From Dasypus novemcinctus (taxonomy: Eukaryota > Chordata > Mammalia > Cingulata > Dasypodidae), in contig NC_080678.1 in the NCBI RefSeq assembly GCF_030445035.2, forward strand, positions 66,665,087-66,729,086: a stretch of 64,000 bases of DNA. Direction: 5' to 3'. Positions 1 to 11,904 of the stretch are shown here, one piece after another. The first letter of the stretch is position 1. Every line of letters starts with the position of its first letter. The notes beneath the pieces are model-generated. The model worked only from the letters and a program-made list of their open reading frames with translations, was not told the origin of the DNA and made no database searches. The position numbers and the translations under genes are program-made.

Positions 1-1940
1 TGTCTTTTTCTTTCAGGTTCTAAGGCTTCCTTTAATATTTCCTGTAAAGGTGGATTCTTTTTTGCAAACTCTCTTTGTTTCTGTTTGTTTGTGAATATTT
101 TATACTCACCGTATATTTGAAGGAAATTTTGCCGGATAAAGAATTCTTGGCTGGCAGTTTTCTTCTTTCTTCTTTCTTCTAAAATTAGGATAAAATTAGG
201 ATATTTTATCATACCACTGTCTTTTTGTATCCATGGTTTCTGAGGAGAAACCTGCGGTAAGGCTTACTGGATGGTCTTTATGTGATGATTTGCTTCCCCC
301 TTGCTGCTTTTAGAATTTTCTCTTTATCTTTGGTGCTTGATATTCTGAGTAGTATGTGTCTTGGAGTGTGTCTATTTGGATTTATTCCGATTGGAGTACT
401 CTGAATTTCATGTAAATTTATTTCCTTCATGAGATTGGAAAATTTTCTGCCATTATTTCCTCAAGTACTCTTTCTGCCCTTTTCCCTTGTCTTATCCTTC
501 TGGGACTCCCATGACACATATATTGCTGTGCTTCATGTTATCATTCAAATCCCCGAGCTCCTGCTCATTTTTTTTTCCATTTTTTTCTCTCTCTTCAATT
601 TCAGCTGTTCTGTCTTCAGCATCACTTATTCTTTCTTCCACGATTTTTAGTCTGCTGTTGTATGCCTCTAATTTTTTTTTAAATTTCACCTACTGTATCT
701 TTCATTCCCATGAGCTCTGTTATTTTCCTATTCCAGTTTTAAAATTCTTCTTTGTGCTCATCCAGTGTCCACTTGATGTCCTTTATCTCTTTAGTCATAC
801 TGTCTTTCAGCTTGTTGGTTTTACTTTGGAGATTTGCATGAGCCTTGTTAATTAGTTGTCTCAAGTTCTGTGTTTAATCTGGGGCTTTGATATATATTTC
901 TTTGCTTAAGCTGTACCTTCCTTTTTGTTAGTATGGATTGTAATTTTTTACTGATATCTAGGCATCCAATTATGGTTGTGAGTTTACTCTGATGCTCAGT
1001 TTATCTCTTTAGTGTAGCAATTTTGTGGCAGAAGTCTGTGTGTTATTGCTGTTCTTCGAATCTTGGTACAACCTGTTAGTGCTTTAGGGTTTTCCATTTG
1101 GTTGTTCAAATCTGGGCCATGGACCCAGTAATGAGTTGCAAACCCACTTCCAAGGGCCTTGGGGAGTGAGACTGGAAAGGCCTGAAAGAGCCTCTTCAAT
1201 TTATTTACTTTTATTTGCCTTGCACGCATTTCCTTGATTTGCCAGCAGATGGTGCTCATTGACACACCTCTCAGCTCAATTTCTGGTCAAAGGTATTTAC
1301 TGTAACTCTGACTGGAACAATGTGACAGAGGATGCTGCCTCAAGGGTATTCAGAGCCTTGCAAATCTGACTTTCTCAGGAGCTATTCTCTTCCCTTTATA
1401 AGCATTTCCCTCCCTTTTCCCAGGTAGGAATTAATTCCACTCTTCTCTGCATCCTCAACCACCAGTCCCAGTCAGTAGGGAGGGTGTTTGAGACAGTTAG
1501 ATCTCTTTAATCCCATGCCAGCAACCAGGACAAACAGTGGCACAGTCCCACCTGGCCAGGAAGGACTTGTAGGACACAGCAGACCAAATTTGTTGTCCAA
1601 ATTTGGGAGGCCTTTGGCTATATCCCTCTCTTCCCACTTTTCTGGGCAGGTGGACGCCTGTGGTCCTTTCTGTCCATAGTCACAGACAGAGGCTGGGGCT
1701 CAAAACTATCTGCTCTGGGGGGAGGGGGCCTCTGGCAGCTGCATGTGCAGCTTTTACTCACAGAGATTTCCCACTGAGATTCTTTTTTTTTTTGCCCTTC
1801 TCTCTTTTGGGTGGTGTCCAGCCTTCCCCTAGTGTCCTTAGAACATTTTTCCAGGTCATTCCTGCCCGTCCTCTAGCTATTTTTTTTGTGAGAGAGCTAA
1901 GTCCTGTGTCTCTCTAATCTTCCATCTTCCCAGAAGTCCT
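1..1940 (-). mobile_element. L1 LINE, 5' part (5' UTR and ORF1), antisense
   Basis: Reading the minus strand, an L1 begins near 1940 with a start-like sequence (GGGAAGATGGAAGATTAGAG), has a leader of roughly 1 kb, and enters ORF1 near 860. The ORF1 coiled coil lies at about 490-690. The element runs off the left edge, so ORF2 and the 3' end are not seen. It abuts a second antisense L1 at about 1950, which it probably interrupted. Stop codons break ORF1. Confidence 0.8.
492..689 (-). pseudogene. L1 ORF1p fragment (coiled coil into RRM)
   Basis: This 65-codon open stretch matches the L1 ORF1 protein, the RNA-binding trimeric chaperone of the L1 particle. It shows a heptad-like acidic/basic coiled coil (EERISDAEDRTAEIEE) followed by the start of the RNA-recognition domain (NICVMGVPEG). 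The reading frame is broken on both sides, so this is a decayed piece and not a functional gene. Confidence 0.75.
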
Positions 1941-3855
1941 GCTCTCTTCTTTTTAATATAGGCATTCATAAGTATAAATTTCCCTCTGAGCACTGCCTTT
2001 GCTGTATCCCATAAGTTTTGGTATTTGTTTCTTTGTTTTCATTTGTCTCTATTTTCTAATTTCTCTTGTAATTTCTTCTTTAACCCATTGTTTTAAGAAT
2101 GTGCTGTCTTATTTCCACATGTTTATAAATTTTCTAGTTTTCCTCCTATTATTGATTTCTAACTTCATTCCACTGTTGTCAGAGAGGTTACTTTTATGAC
2201 TTAAGTATTTTTAAATTTATTGATTCTCCACTTATGCCCTAACATTTGGTTTATCTTAGAGAGTAATTTGCATACATTTGGAAAGAATGCATTTCTGCTA
2301 TCATTGGATGAAGTATTCTATATATGTTGGTTAGACTTAGTTGGTTTATCATGTTGTTCAGGTTCTTTATTTTCTTATGTAGATATTCTTCTATGTAGAT
2401 ATTCTATCCAGTGTCCAAAGAGGTTTATTGTAATCTCCAACTTTTATTGTAAAACTGTCTTTTTCTCCTTTCAGGTCTGTCAAAGTTTGCTTCATGTATT
2501 TTGGTGCTATGCTGTTTGGTACATACGTTTATAATGGTTGGATCTTCTTATTTTTTACCCTTTTATTGATATATAATGTCCTTAATTTCTTGTAACAGTT
2601 TTGAAAGAAAGTCTATCTTGTATAATATTTATATAGTCACCCCCCACTCTCTTTTGTATACTGTTTGCACTTTCACTTTCAACTTATTTGTATCTAAGGA
2701 TATAAGATGCATCTCTTGTAATCAGCACATAGTTGGGTCATGTTTTTTATCTATTCTGCCAAACTTTGCCTTTTGATCAGAGAGTATAAGTCTAGTGGTC
2801 CAGTGGTAATGAACTCACTCAGTTTTTGTCTGTCTTGAAATGCTTTAATTTCTCCCTCATTTTTGAAGTAAAATTCTGCCAGGTATATTCTTCTTGGGTA
2901 GCATGTTTTTGTTTTCTCTTTCAGCATGCACTTTAAATAAGTCCTCCCTCAACCTTTTGGCATTTGTGGTTTTAATTGAGAAACTTGATGTCAGTCTTGT
3001 TAAGGATCCCTCATATATTGACATCACACTTTTCTTTTGCTGTTTTTGAGATTCTGTCTTTGTGTTTGGCATTAGATAGTTTGGTCATGTATTTCTATGT
3101 TGATCACTTAGGTCCATCATGCCTGGCATTTGTTGAGCATCTTGGATTTGTCTATTCATATCTTTCATCAGATTTGGGAATTTTTCTGCCATTATTTCTT
3201 AAGATTTTCCCCCTTGGCCCTTTATTTCTCTTCTTCTGGAACTCATATAATGTAAATATTGGTACCCTTGGTTGTGTCCCACAGAGTTCTCAGGCTTTGT
3301 TCATTTTTTTTTTTCATTCTTTTTTCTTTCTTTCCTCAGCTGGGACAATTTCAATCATTGTCTTTGAATTCACTGGTTTGTTCTTAGGCTACCTCTTCCA
3401 ATCTGCTCTATTGAATTTTTCACTTTAGTTATTGTACTTTTGGGTTACAGAATTTCTTTTTGGTGCTTTTTAAAAATATCTATCTCATTATTGAAATTCT
3501 CATTTTGTTCATATATTATTTTCCTATTTCCTTTAGTTCTTTTCCCATATTTCCATTTAGTTAATAATTCTATTAATGAGAGTTGTTCTAAGATTTTTGA
3601 TTAGTAATTCCAGGACTGCACTTTCTCTAGAATATTTTCCACTGAATTCTTTTTTTTTTTTCCTGCAACTAAGTTATAAGTTCATGTCTCCTTGTATTTT
3701 TTATAATTATTTGTTGAGAACTGTCTATTCTGATTTTTATGATGTGTTGATTCTAGAAATCTAGTTCTCCCACTTTTCAGTCCACCAGACTAAGTCCAAG
3801 AAGAAAAGAAAGGAAGTAAAGAAAGGAAGAAAAGAGGGGGGGAAAGAAAAGGAGA

Positions 3856-4260
3856 GGGAAGCAGACATGGCTCAACTGATAGAGTGTCCGTCTACCATAT
3901 GGAACGTCCAGGGTTTGATCCCCACGGCCTCCTGACCTGTGTGGTAAGCTGGTCCATGCGCAGTGCTGCCACACACAAGGAGTGTCGTGCCATGCAGGGG
4001 TGCCCCATGCTCAAGGAGTGCACCCCATAAGGAGAGCCACCCCACATGAAAAAAGTGCAGCATGCCCAGGAGTGGCACCAAACGCATGGCGAGCTGACAC
4101 AGCAAGATGACGCAACAAAAAAGAGATGCAGTTTCCCAGTGCTGCCAGATAATGCAAGCAGATGCAGAAGAACCCATAGCAAATAGACACAGAGAACAGA
4201 CAATGGGGGGAAAGGGAGAGAAATAAATAAAATAAATCTTAAAAAAAAAATAAAAGAAAA
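3856..4260 (+). mobile_element. DAS-type SINE, full length
   Basis: A tRNA-like head (ATGGCTCAACTGATAGAG A-box region, GGTTTGATCC B-box) is followed by the characteristic body and an A-rich tail. It is flanked by an exact 12 bp target-site duplication, AAGAAAAGGAGA, at 3844-3855 and 4261-4272, which fixes both ends and shows L1-driven insertion. The host sequence is the leader of an antisense L1. Confidence 0.9.
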
Positions 4261-4389
4261 AAGAAAAGGAGAAAAAATGCTAACAAACAGATACAACACC
4301 TACCCACCCCACCAAAAAAAAAACAAAGAAAAAAATAATAAAGTGCACTTCCTCTCTAAGTCTCTTATGTGCCATAGGGAAACCAGAAG

Positions 4390-5000
4390 CTGCTGTTTTT
4401 AAGGCCCAAATGTATGCTAGCATCCCTGCTTTTTACTCAGGGATCCACCACACCCAAAGATATGAGACAAAGAAAGAAAAAGCCATCCAGCCAAGAGAGG
4501 GGGAGAGAGAGAGAAAGAGAAAGAAAAAGAGACAGAGATACAGTGGCTCTTTATGTTCCTGTTGATGTTGGTGTAAATCCAAAGACACTGCTTCTGAGAG
4601 AAACCCAGAATAGCATCTGCACTGGGCTTTCAGGGATCCACCAACTTAAACAAAACAAGAAAGAGAAAGAAGAAACCCAATCAATGAGCAAGAGCACTGG
4701 ATCTTTAAGTCCTGGTAGATGTTGGTGTGAGGCCAGTTACAGCTGCTGAAGAAAAGGTTGAAACCAAGGCTATAGTCTTTGCTTTGCCCTCAGGGACCAG
4801 ACCAAGAAAGGCATACACCTAGAAGGAAACATAGAAAACCACTAGCTCTTTAAGTCCAGGTGGATGCAAGTGAGAGGCTGTAAGCACTGCTGCCCAGAGG
4901 ACTGAAATTGAGATGGGCTGATAAACTGGTCCCTCAGGGATCCCCCATACAGACCTCTATCCTCAACCCCAACTTTCAGAGAAGGAGGTTTCCTCTGCCA
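4390..5000 (-). repeat. Tandem ~145-190 bp monomers in an L1 5' leader
   Basis: The same word order recurs about four times. A CTGCTG-containing block is followed by 'cagggatccacc' (near 4439, 4631, 4791 as 'cagggaccagacc', and 4935), then a purine-rich stretch. In the first three units this is followed by 'ctctttaagtcc...gatgttggtgt' (near 4545, 4702, 4848). Spacing is about 192, 159 and 144 bp. These are imperfect tandem units, comparable in organisation to the promoter monomers of rodent L1 leaders. Confidence 0.6.
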
Positions 5001-5295
5001 GCCCTGGCTCCAGCTGGCTGCTCCTGGAATCACAGCCACATTTCCCCAGCCAAGCAGATGTTTCCACAGCTGCTGCCAAAGGGCTGCGCAATGGGGTTTC
5101 ATGCTTTCACTTACGAGATGTGAACTCTCCACAGTATCTCATATCCTCTGGCACTCCTGTAGTTCTAAATGTCTATTCTGGTTCCAGGGTTACCACTTAG
5201 TTAATTCCACTCTCTTTTTCCAGTAATTTTTTTTTATTTTTCCAGTGGAGGGAACAATTTGTAAAACGTCCTACACTGCCATTTTGCCTGTACAA

Positions 5296-5720
5296 AGATT
5301 TATTCATACCTATCATGCTCTAAATATCCATTGCATGGAATGTAGTGGCATTAGCTTCTGAAACCCAAGCCTAATCTTGAAGATGCATGGAAATGATCAG
5401 GTCTCCATTAGCCAAGCATATAATGAAAGTAAGTAGCCAGCACCTGCAGGGACAAAAAACTAGAAATTTGCCTTATTTATATAGATAGACCAATAGAATA
5501 CAAACTTTCACTTTGCTTTAAGCAGGGCTAGCTATATCAACTAAAGTCAGTTTTTAGAGTCCTGACAGGCCAGGACATTTACTAATCTTTCCTTACTTCC
5601 CTCCCTCCCTTCCTCCTTCCTTTTCTTTCTGTTTCTTTCTTTTCTGTTAGTGTTATGGTACCTAGCACCATTTTTTTATTAGCTTCTTAATCATCATCTG
5701 GAAAGAAAACATTCTAGAAT
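5296..5720. other. Non-repetitive stretch with pyrimidine-rich end
   Basis: No gene or recognisable mobile element is seen. A CT-rich low-complexity tract occupies about 5588-5645 (ccctccctcccttcc type). Confidence 0.4.
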
Positions 5721-6048
5721 AATGTCATTAAAAACAGGTCTTCACACAATGGAATATTATGCAGCTGTAAGAAGAAATGAAATCATAAAGCACATGACAA
5801 CATGGATGAACCTGGAGGACATTATGTTGAGCAAAAGCAAGCCAGACACAAAAAGACAAATACTGTATGATTCCGTGACTATGAACCAAATATATTGTGT
5901 AACATATTGTACTATTAAAAAAAATTATATGTATCCAGTACATCTAATTGAGAAATGTATGTTTTTTTTAACTGTTTTCTTTTTAGTTTTTAATTGTTTA
6001 TATTTTCAATTTTTAAAGTACAAAATAAAGTTTAAAAAAAACACAGGT
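5721..6048 (+). mobile_element. L1 3' end (ORF2 C-terminus and 3' UTR)
   Basis: The frame reads TMEYYAAVRRNEIIKHMTTWMNLEDIMLSKS, the conserved C-terminal end of L1 ORF2p. A short 3' UTR ending in an A-rich tail near 6048 follows. It is 5' truncated. The same 3' UTR sequence occurs antisense at 16797-16918, so both come from one L1 subfamily. Confidence 0.8.
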
Positions 6049-6050
6049 CT

Positions 6051-6410
6051 GGAGAAGTAGATGTGGCTCAAATGGCTGGGCTCCCACCTACAACATGGGA
6101 GGTACTGGGTTTGCTTCCTGGTGCCTCCTAAAGAAGACAAGCAAGATAGCGACCTGATGCAACAGGCTGGCGGGGTGAGCTGACACAACAAGATGACACA
6201 GTGAGATGACACAACCAAAAGATACAGAGAGGAAACACAATGAGAGAGACACAACAAACAGGGAGTGGAGGTGGCTCAAGCGATTGGGCACCTCCCTCCC
6301 TCATGGGAAGCCCCGGGTTTGGTTTCCAGCACCTCTTTTAAAAAAAAAGAAGACAAGCAGACAGCAACCACAAACAATGATGGGGGAGAAATAATAATAA
6401 TTTAAAAAGC
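6051..6410 (+). mobile_element. Dimeric DAS-type SINE
   Basis: Two tRNA-like heads lie in the same orientation: 'agatgtggctcaaatggctggg' near 6058 and 'ggaggtggctcaagcgattggg' near 6264. Each is followed by a B-box-like stretch and a 'gcctcctaaa'-type linker, with one tail at the end. Dimers of this design recur at 24826-25214, 29512-29872 and 35422-35770, so this is a stable family structure. Confidence 0.8.
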
Positions 6411-6542
6411 AGTTCTCATATAGTACCATCACTACTACATATCATAAAGCAGATACAAGACATTTTACAGTCACAGAGGTATGATACAGGATATTCCTAA
6501 ATCTGTAATACTAAATGATACAATTAAAAAGACATTATTTGA

Positions 6543-7003
6543 AGTCACAGCTGGGACGTGGCAGAGAACAGGGCCCTGAGACGCCTCCTGGAACACACCT
6601 GAGGAAAGCCACAACTAAGAACAAATTGGCAAAGACCCGGCTGAGACCCTGGCCATGAGGTCCCATTTGGAACTCTTTCCAGGGTCAAGGGGAAGCCTCA
6701 GATAGCTCCAGACAGGTCTCCCATTGGTCCTGGATAACTACAAACAAAAGACCTCATCTTTGGTCCCCCGAGAGATAGCAGGTGGGGACTGAAAGCAACC
6801 AATCAGAACAGCAAACAGCTGGGGTCTCTCTCCAACATTAGGAAAGGGGAGGAGGAAAGGTCTTAAAAAGGCTTACCCTTAGGGCCCCGTTTGTGCATCT
6901 CACCCTGCAGCACGCCTGCACCTGTGTCTGGGGTTGTGTCCTTTTTCTCTTTTCTTGTTTCTTAATAAACTCTTTACACCCTTCAAAAAAAGAGGGGGGG
7001 AAG
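6543..7003 (+). mobile_element. Retroposed LTR-like sequence with poly-A tail
   Basis: About 460 bp resembles the U3-R part of a retroviral LTR: 'ccaatcag' CCAAT-type box near 6799, a TATA-like 'cttaaaaagg' near 6862, and AATAAA at 6964-6969. It does not continue into U5. It stops about 15 nt after AATAAA and runs into an A/G-rich tail. It is flanked by a 10 bp direct repeat, CATTATTTGA (6533-6542 and 7004-7013), longer than retroviral duplications, and the 5' site is preceded by TTAAAAA. This looks like L1-mediated insertion of a polyadenylated retroviral transcript end. No coding sequence is present. Confidence 0.55.
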
Positions 7004-7163
7004 GCATTATTTGAGACTTTATTCTACTTTTTCAGGGCCCAAAGGATGGTATGACACAGCTCTGGTAAGGAAATGCACCTTCTTAGATAGGACTCTCTTT
7101 AATTAACAGCACAGTTCTATAGACATTGTTCTTCGTGAATATCAGTCGAAAACCATAAAAAAA

Positions 7164-7210
7164 GTGGGGGGGGGGGTGGCGGGAAGGGAAGGGGAGGGAA
7201 AGGGAGGGGC
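7164..7210 (+). repeat. G-rich low-complexity tract
   Basis: Runs of three to eleven G separated by A-containing spacers; at least four G runs could form a G-quadruplex on this strand. It lies in otherwise unremarkable sequence (7014-7440). Confidence 0.7.
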
Positions 7211-7978
7211 GATTGGATTCATACAAAAATGGTGGAGTGAAGGCAAGCAGGATCCAACCTAGCTAGTATTTTACCAAATCTGTCATGTTTGAATAGTGAA
7301 AGCTCCATGAAAGAAAGGATAGGCCAAGTAGGAATTCAAAGCTTAGTCCCACAACCAAAACATAGCATCAAAACATAGGAAAAAAAAACACTATCACACT
7401 TATATGTTAGTGCTACTAATCAAAAATCCTATGACACACTTTCACCATTTCTATTCATTTCCAAACATATACAAACAACTTTTCACCAATTTTGCACAGA
7501 TTAAACTTCAGTTTTCCATTCTCTAACCGCATTCTGTTCTGGTGACTTATATTCTATTAACACCAAGAGTTTGCTAATAAAAAGTTCATAAAAGTGAAAT
7601 CATACAATATTTGTCCTTTTGTGCCTGGCTTGCTTCACTCAACCTAATGTCCTCTAGGTTCATCCATGTTGCCATATGCTTCATGATTTCATTTCTTCTT
7701 ACAAAGGAATAATATTCTATTGCATGGATACACTACGATTTGTTTATCCATTCATCTGCTGATGGCACCTGGGTTGTTTCTATCTTTTGGCAATTGTGAA
7801 TAATGTTGCTATGAATGTCAGTATGCAAATGTCTCTTTGTGTCACTGCTCTCAGTTTTTCTGGGTATATACCTGGTAGTAATATTGGTGGGTCACATGGT
7901 AGATTAATATCTAACTTCCTTAGGAACTACCAAACAGATTTCCACAGTGGCTGTGCCATTCTACATTCCCACCAACAA

Positions 7979-8323
7979 TTAATAAGTTATTCCTATCTCT
8001 CCACATCCTCTCCAACACTTGTAGTTCTCTGTCTTTTTAATAGTAGCCATTCTAACCAGTGTGAAATGATATCTCATTGTAGCTTCGATTTGCATTTCTC
8101 TAATCACTAGTGATGTTGAACATTTATTCATGTGTTGCTGTATTTTTGCCATTTTTATTTCTTCTTTGAATACATGTCTGTTCAAGACATTTTTTCTAAA
8201 GGCCATTTTTTTAATCAGGTCATTGTTGAGTTGTAGCCTCTCTTTATATATCAAGGATATTAAACAGTTATCAGATATGTGATTTCCATATATTTTCTCA
8301 CATTGAGTTTGCTTCCTTTTCAT
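7979..8323 (-). pseudogene. L1 ORF2p C-terminal fragment
   Basis: The open frame contains the signature [23 protein letters not shown] and CWRGCGEIG, the conserved C-terminal region of L1 ORF2p just before its cysteine-rich end. It is part of the antisense L1 at 7445-13920. Frames upstream and downstream are broken. Confidence 0.75.
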
Positions 8324-8978
8324 TCTTTTGACAAAGTCCTGAGAGGGGCTAAAGTATTAATTTTGTGGAGGTCTCATTTATCTATTTTTTTCTTTTGATG
8401 TTCACGCAAGGTCCAAGAAACCACCACCTATCACAAGGTCTCTAAGATGTTTCTCTACATTTTTTTTCTAGTAATTCTATGATCCTGGCTTTTATATTTA
8501 GGTCTTTGAATCAATTTGAGTTGATTCTTGTACTGGGAGTGATACAGGGGTCCTCTTCCATTCTTTTGGTTATGGAAATCCAGTTCTCCCAGCACCATTT
8601 GTTGAAGAGACTGTTTTGTCCCATTATGATGACTTCGGTAGGTTTGTTGAAAACCTGTTTGTCATAGAGATGAGGTTTATTTCTGAACTCTCAATTCTAT
8701 TCCACTGATCAATGTGTCTATCTTTATGCCACTACCATACTGTTTTGACCACTGTAGCTTTGTAATAGGGTTCAAGCTCAGGCAGTGAAATTTCTCTCAC
8801 ATTACACTTCTTTTTCAGAATGCTTTTGACTATTTGGGTTCACTTTCCCCTCTAAATGAATTTGGAAATTGCCGTTTGTATTTCTGCAAAATAAATGTTG
8901 GAATTTTGATTGGTAATGCTTTGAATCTATAAATCAGTTTGAATAGTTTGACATCTTCACAATATTTAGTCTCCCAAT

Positions 8979-9323
8979 CTATGAATTCAGAATATCTTCC
9001 CATTTTTTTAGGTTTTCATTGATTTCTTTTAAAATTGTTTTGTAGTTTCCTGCATATAGGTCCTGTATTTCTTTGATTGAATTGAGTCTTAGGAATTTGA
9101 GTCTTTTTTTGCTGTTGTAAATGGAATTTTTTCCCTTGATTTCCTCCTCAGGTTGTTCAATATTAGTGTACAGAAACATTACTGATTTTTGCCTGTTGAT
9201 CTTGTATCCTGACATTTTGCTGAACTCATTGATTAGTTCAAGTATCTTTGCTGAAGACATTTCAGAATGTTCTAAATATAGGATTATGTCATCAGTGTAT
9301 AGTGAAAGTTTTACTTCTTTCAC
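8979..9323 (-). pseudogene. L1 ORF2p reverse-transcriptase fragment
   Basis: A 114-codon open stretch covers the RT catalytic loop and following region. The active-site motif reads YTDD where active L1s usually have FADD; both catalytic aspartates remain. The motif [10 protein letters not shown] follows as expected. Neighbouring parts of the RT lie in other frames, so no full enzyme can be made. Confidence 0.75.
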
Positions 9324-9916
9324 TATTTGGATGCCTTTTTTTCTTGTCTAATTGCTCTAGCTAGAACCTCTAGCACAATGTTGAGTAACAATGGTGACAG
9401 TGGACATCGTTGTCTTATTCTTGATCTTACAGTGGAAATTTTCAATCTCTCCCCATTGAGTACAATGTTGTGTGTGAGTTTTTCATATATGCATTTTTTC
9501 ATGTTGAAGAATTTTCCTTCTATTCCTAAATTTCAAAGAGATTTTATCAAAATAGGATGCTGGATTTTGTCAAATGCCTTTTCTGCATCAGTCAAGATGA
9601 TCATGTGGTTTTTCCTTTCAATTTGTTAATGTGGTGTATTACATTAATTGATTTTCTTATGTTGAACCACCCTTGCATGTCAGGAACAAATCCCACTTGG
9701 TCATGGTGTATAATTCTTTGGATATGCTGTTGAATTCTAATTGCAAGTAATTTGTTGAGAATGTTTGCATCTATGTTCAATAGAGATTGGTCTGTAATTT
9801 TCTTTCTTGTAATATTGTTACCAGGCTTTGGTATTAGGGTGAAGTTGGCTTCATAAAATGAATTGGATACTTTTCCTTCCTCTTCAATTTTTTGGAAGAT
9901 TTAAGCAAGATTGGTG

Positions 9917-10333
9917 GTGGTGGACTTGGCCCAGTGATTAGGGCATCCGTCTATCACATGAGAGGTCCGCAGTTCAAACCCCAGGCCTCCTTGACCCATG
10001 TGGAGCTGGCCCATGCACAGTGCTGATGCGCACAAGGAGTGCCCTGCCACACAGGGTGTCCCCGCGTAGGGAAGCTCCACATGCAAGGAGTGTGCCCCGT
10101 AAGGAGAGCCGCCCAGCGTGAAGGAAAGTGCAGCCTGCCCAGGAATGGTGCCACACACATGGAGAACTGACACAACAAGATGAGGCAACAAAAAGAAACA
10201 CAGATTCCTGTGCTGCTGACAACAACAGAAGCAGACAAAGAATACACAGCAAATAGACACAGAGAACAGACAACCGGGTGGGGAGGGGGGGAAGGGAGAG
10301 AAATAAATAAATAAATCTTTAAAAAAAAATAAA
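9917..10333 (+). mobile_element. DAS-type SINE, full length
   Basis: Head 'ggacttggcccagtgattag' with B-box 'cagttcaaacccc', body and A-rich tail. An exact 11 bp target-site duplication, CAAGATTGGTG, lies at 9906-9916 and 10334-10344. Inserted in the RT region of the antisense L1. Its high GC content relative to the L1 suggests a young copy. Confidence 0.9.
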
Positions 10334-11488
10334 CAAGATTGGTGTTTATTCTTCTCAAAATGCTTGGTAGAACTCACCTGTGAAGCTATCTTGTCCTGGA
10401 GGCTTCCTTGCTGGAAGGTTTTTGATAATGGATTCAGTCTCTTTCAATGTGGTTGGTTTGTTAAGTTCTTGTATTTCTTGTAGAGTCACTGTAGGTTGTT
10501 TGTGCATTTCTAGGAATTTGTCCATTTCATCTAGGTTGTCTAATTTGTTGGCATACTGTTTCTCATTATATCCTCTTACGATCCTTTCTATTTCTCAGGT
10601 GTCAGTCATCAATTTCCTCTTTCTATTTCTGATTTTACTTATTTGCATCTTCTTTCTTTTTTTCATTGTTAGTCTAGCTAATGGTTTGTCAATTTTATTG
10701 ATCTTCTCAAAGAACCATCTTTTGGTTTTGTTGATTTTCTCTATTGTTTTTTGTTCTCAATTTCCCTGGGTCTAAGGTGAATCTCTTGTAAACTGCATAT
10801 GGATGGCTCATGTTTTTTTTTAAATCCATTCTGTCAGCCTATATATTTTGATTGGTGAGTTTACTCCATTCACATTCAATGATGTTACTGTAAATGCATT
10901 AGTTATTTCCACCATTTTATTCTTTGGTTTTCATAAGTCATATCTTATTTTGTCTGTCTTTTTACTCATTTGACTATCTTTGCTGCTATTCTTTTCTTCT
11001 ATACTCTCCTTGAAGCCTCCCTCTCCTGTCTTTTCTGCCTGGAAAACTCCCTTTAGTGTTTCTTGCAAAGCTGGATTCTTTTTTTATGAGCTCTCTCAGT
11101 ATCTGTTTATCTGCAAATATTTTAAGCTCACTGACATACTGAAGGACAGTTTTGCTGGATAAAGAATTCCTGGTTGGCAGTTTTACTCTTTCAGTACATT
11201 AATTATATCCATGGTTTCTGGAGAGAAACCTACACTAAGCTTTAATGGATGCCCCTTATAAATGATGTTTCATTTTTCCCTAGCTGTTGTCAGAATTTTC
11301 TACATATCCATTTGACATTCTGAATATCATGTGTCTTGGGGTAGGTAAGTCTATTTGTATTTATTCTAATTGGAGTATGCTGTGCTTCCTGGACACATAC
11401 AGTCATGTCTTTCATTAGAGTTGCAAAATTTTCTGCTGTTATTTCCTCAAATACTCTTTCTATTCCCTTTCCCTTCTTATCTCCTTTT

Positions 11489-11904
11489 CTTTTTTAGATT
11501 TTTTATTTATTGCTCTCTGCTTCCCCCCCTCCTCCCCTCCAGTTGTCTTCTCTCTGTGTCCATTCGCCGTGCCGTGTGTTCTTCTGTGACCGCATCTATC
11601 CTTATCAGCAGCACCGGCAATCTGTGTCTCTTTCTGTTGTGTCAGCTTGCTGTGTCAGCTCTCTGTGTGTGCAGCGCCATTCCTGGGCAGGCTGCACTTT
11701 CTTTCACACCCTCCTTACAGGGTGCACTTCTTGCACATGAGTCTCCCCTACATGGGGGACACCCCTGCATGGCAGGGCACTCCTTGCATGCATCAGCACT
11801 GTGCAAGGGCCAGCTCCACATGGGTCAAGGAGGCCCGGGGTTTGAACCACAGACCTCCAATGTGGTAGGCGGATGCCCTATCCATTGGACCAAGTCTGCT
11901 TCCC
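11489..11904 (-). mobile_element. DAS-type SINE, full length
   Basis: Minus-orientation copy with its T-rich tail complement at 11489 and tRNA-like head ending near 11904. Exact 13 bp target-site duplication CTTATCTCCTTTT at 11476-11488 and 11905-11917. Inserted in ORF1 of the antisense L1. Confidence 0.9.

Larger units (their letters stand above)
1950..5295 (-). mobile_element. Older L1 LINE, antisense: endonuclease part of ORF2, ORF1 and repeated 5' leader
   Basis: On the minus strand the order is leader (5295 down to about 3770), ORF1 region (about 3770-2860), inter-ORF segment, then the N-terminal endonuclease part of ORF2 (about 2750-1955). The 5' start near 5290 reads AAAATGGCAGTGTAGGACG, a typical L1 start. 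The SINE at 3856-4260 sits inside the leader. An ORF1-like reading frame survives at 2857-3072. The element is cut at its 3' side by the neighbouring L1. All frames are broken. The leader contains about four imperfect tandem units (separate entry). Confidence 0.7.

Noticed and set aside
5722..6060. Stand-alone gene starting MSLKTGLHTMEYYAAV.
   Set aside because: It is the C-terminal end of L1 ORF2 followed by 3' UTR, not a host gene.
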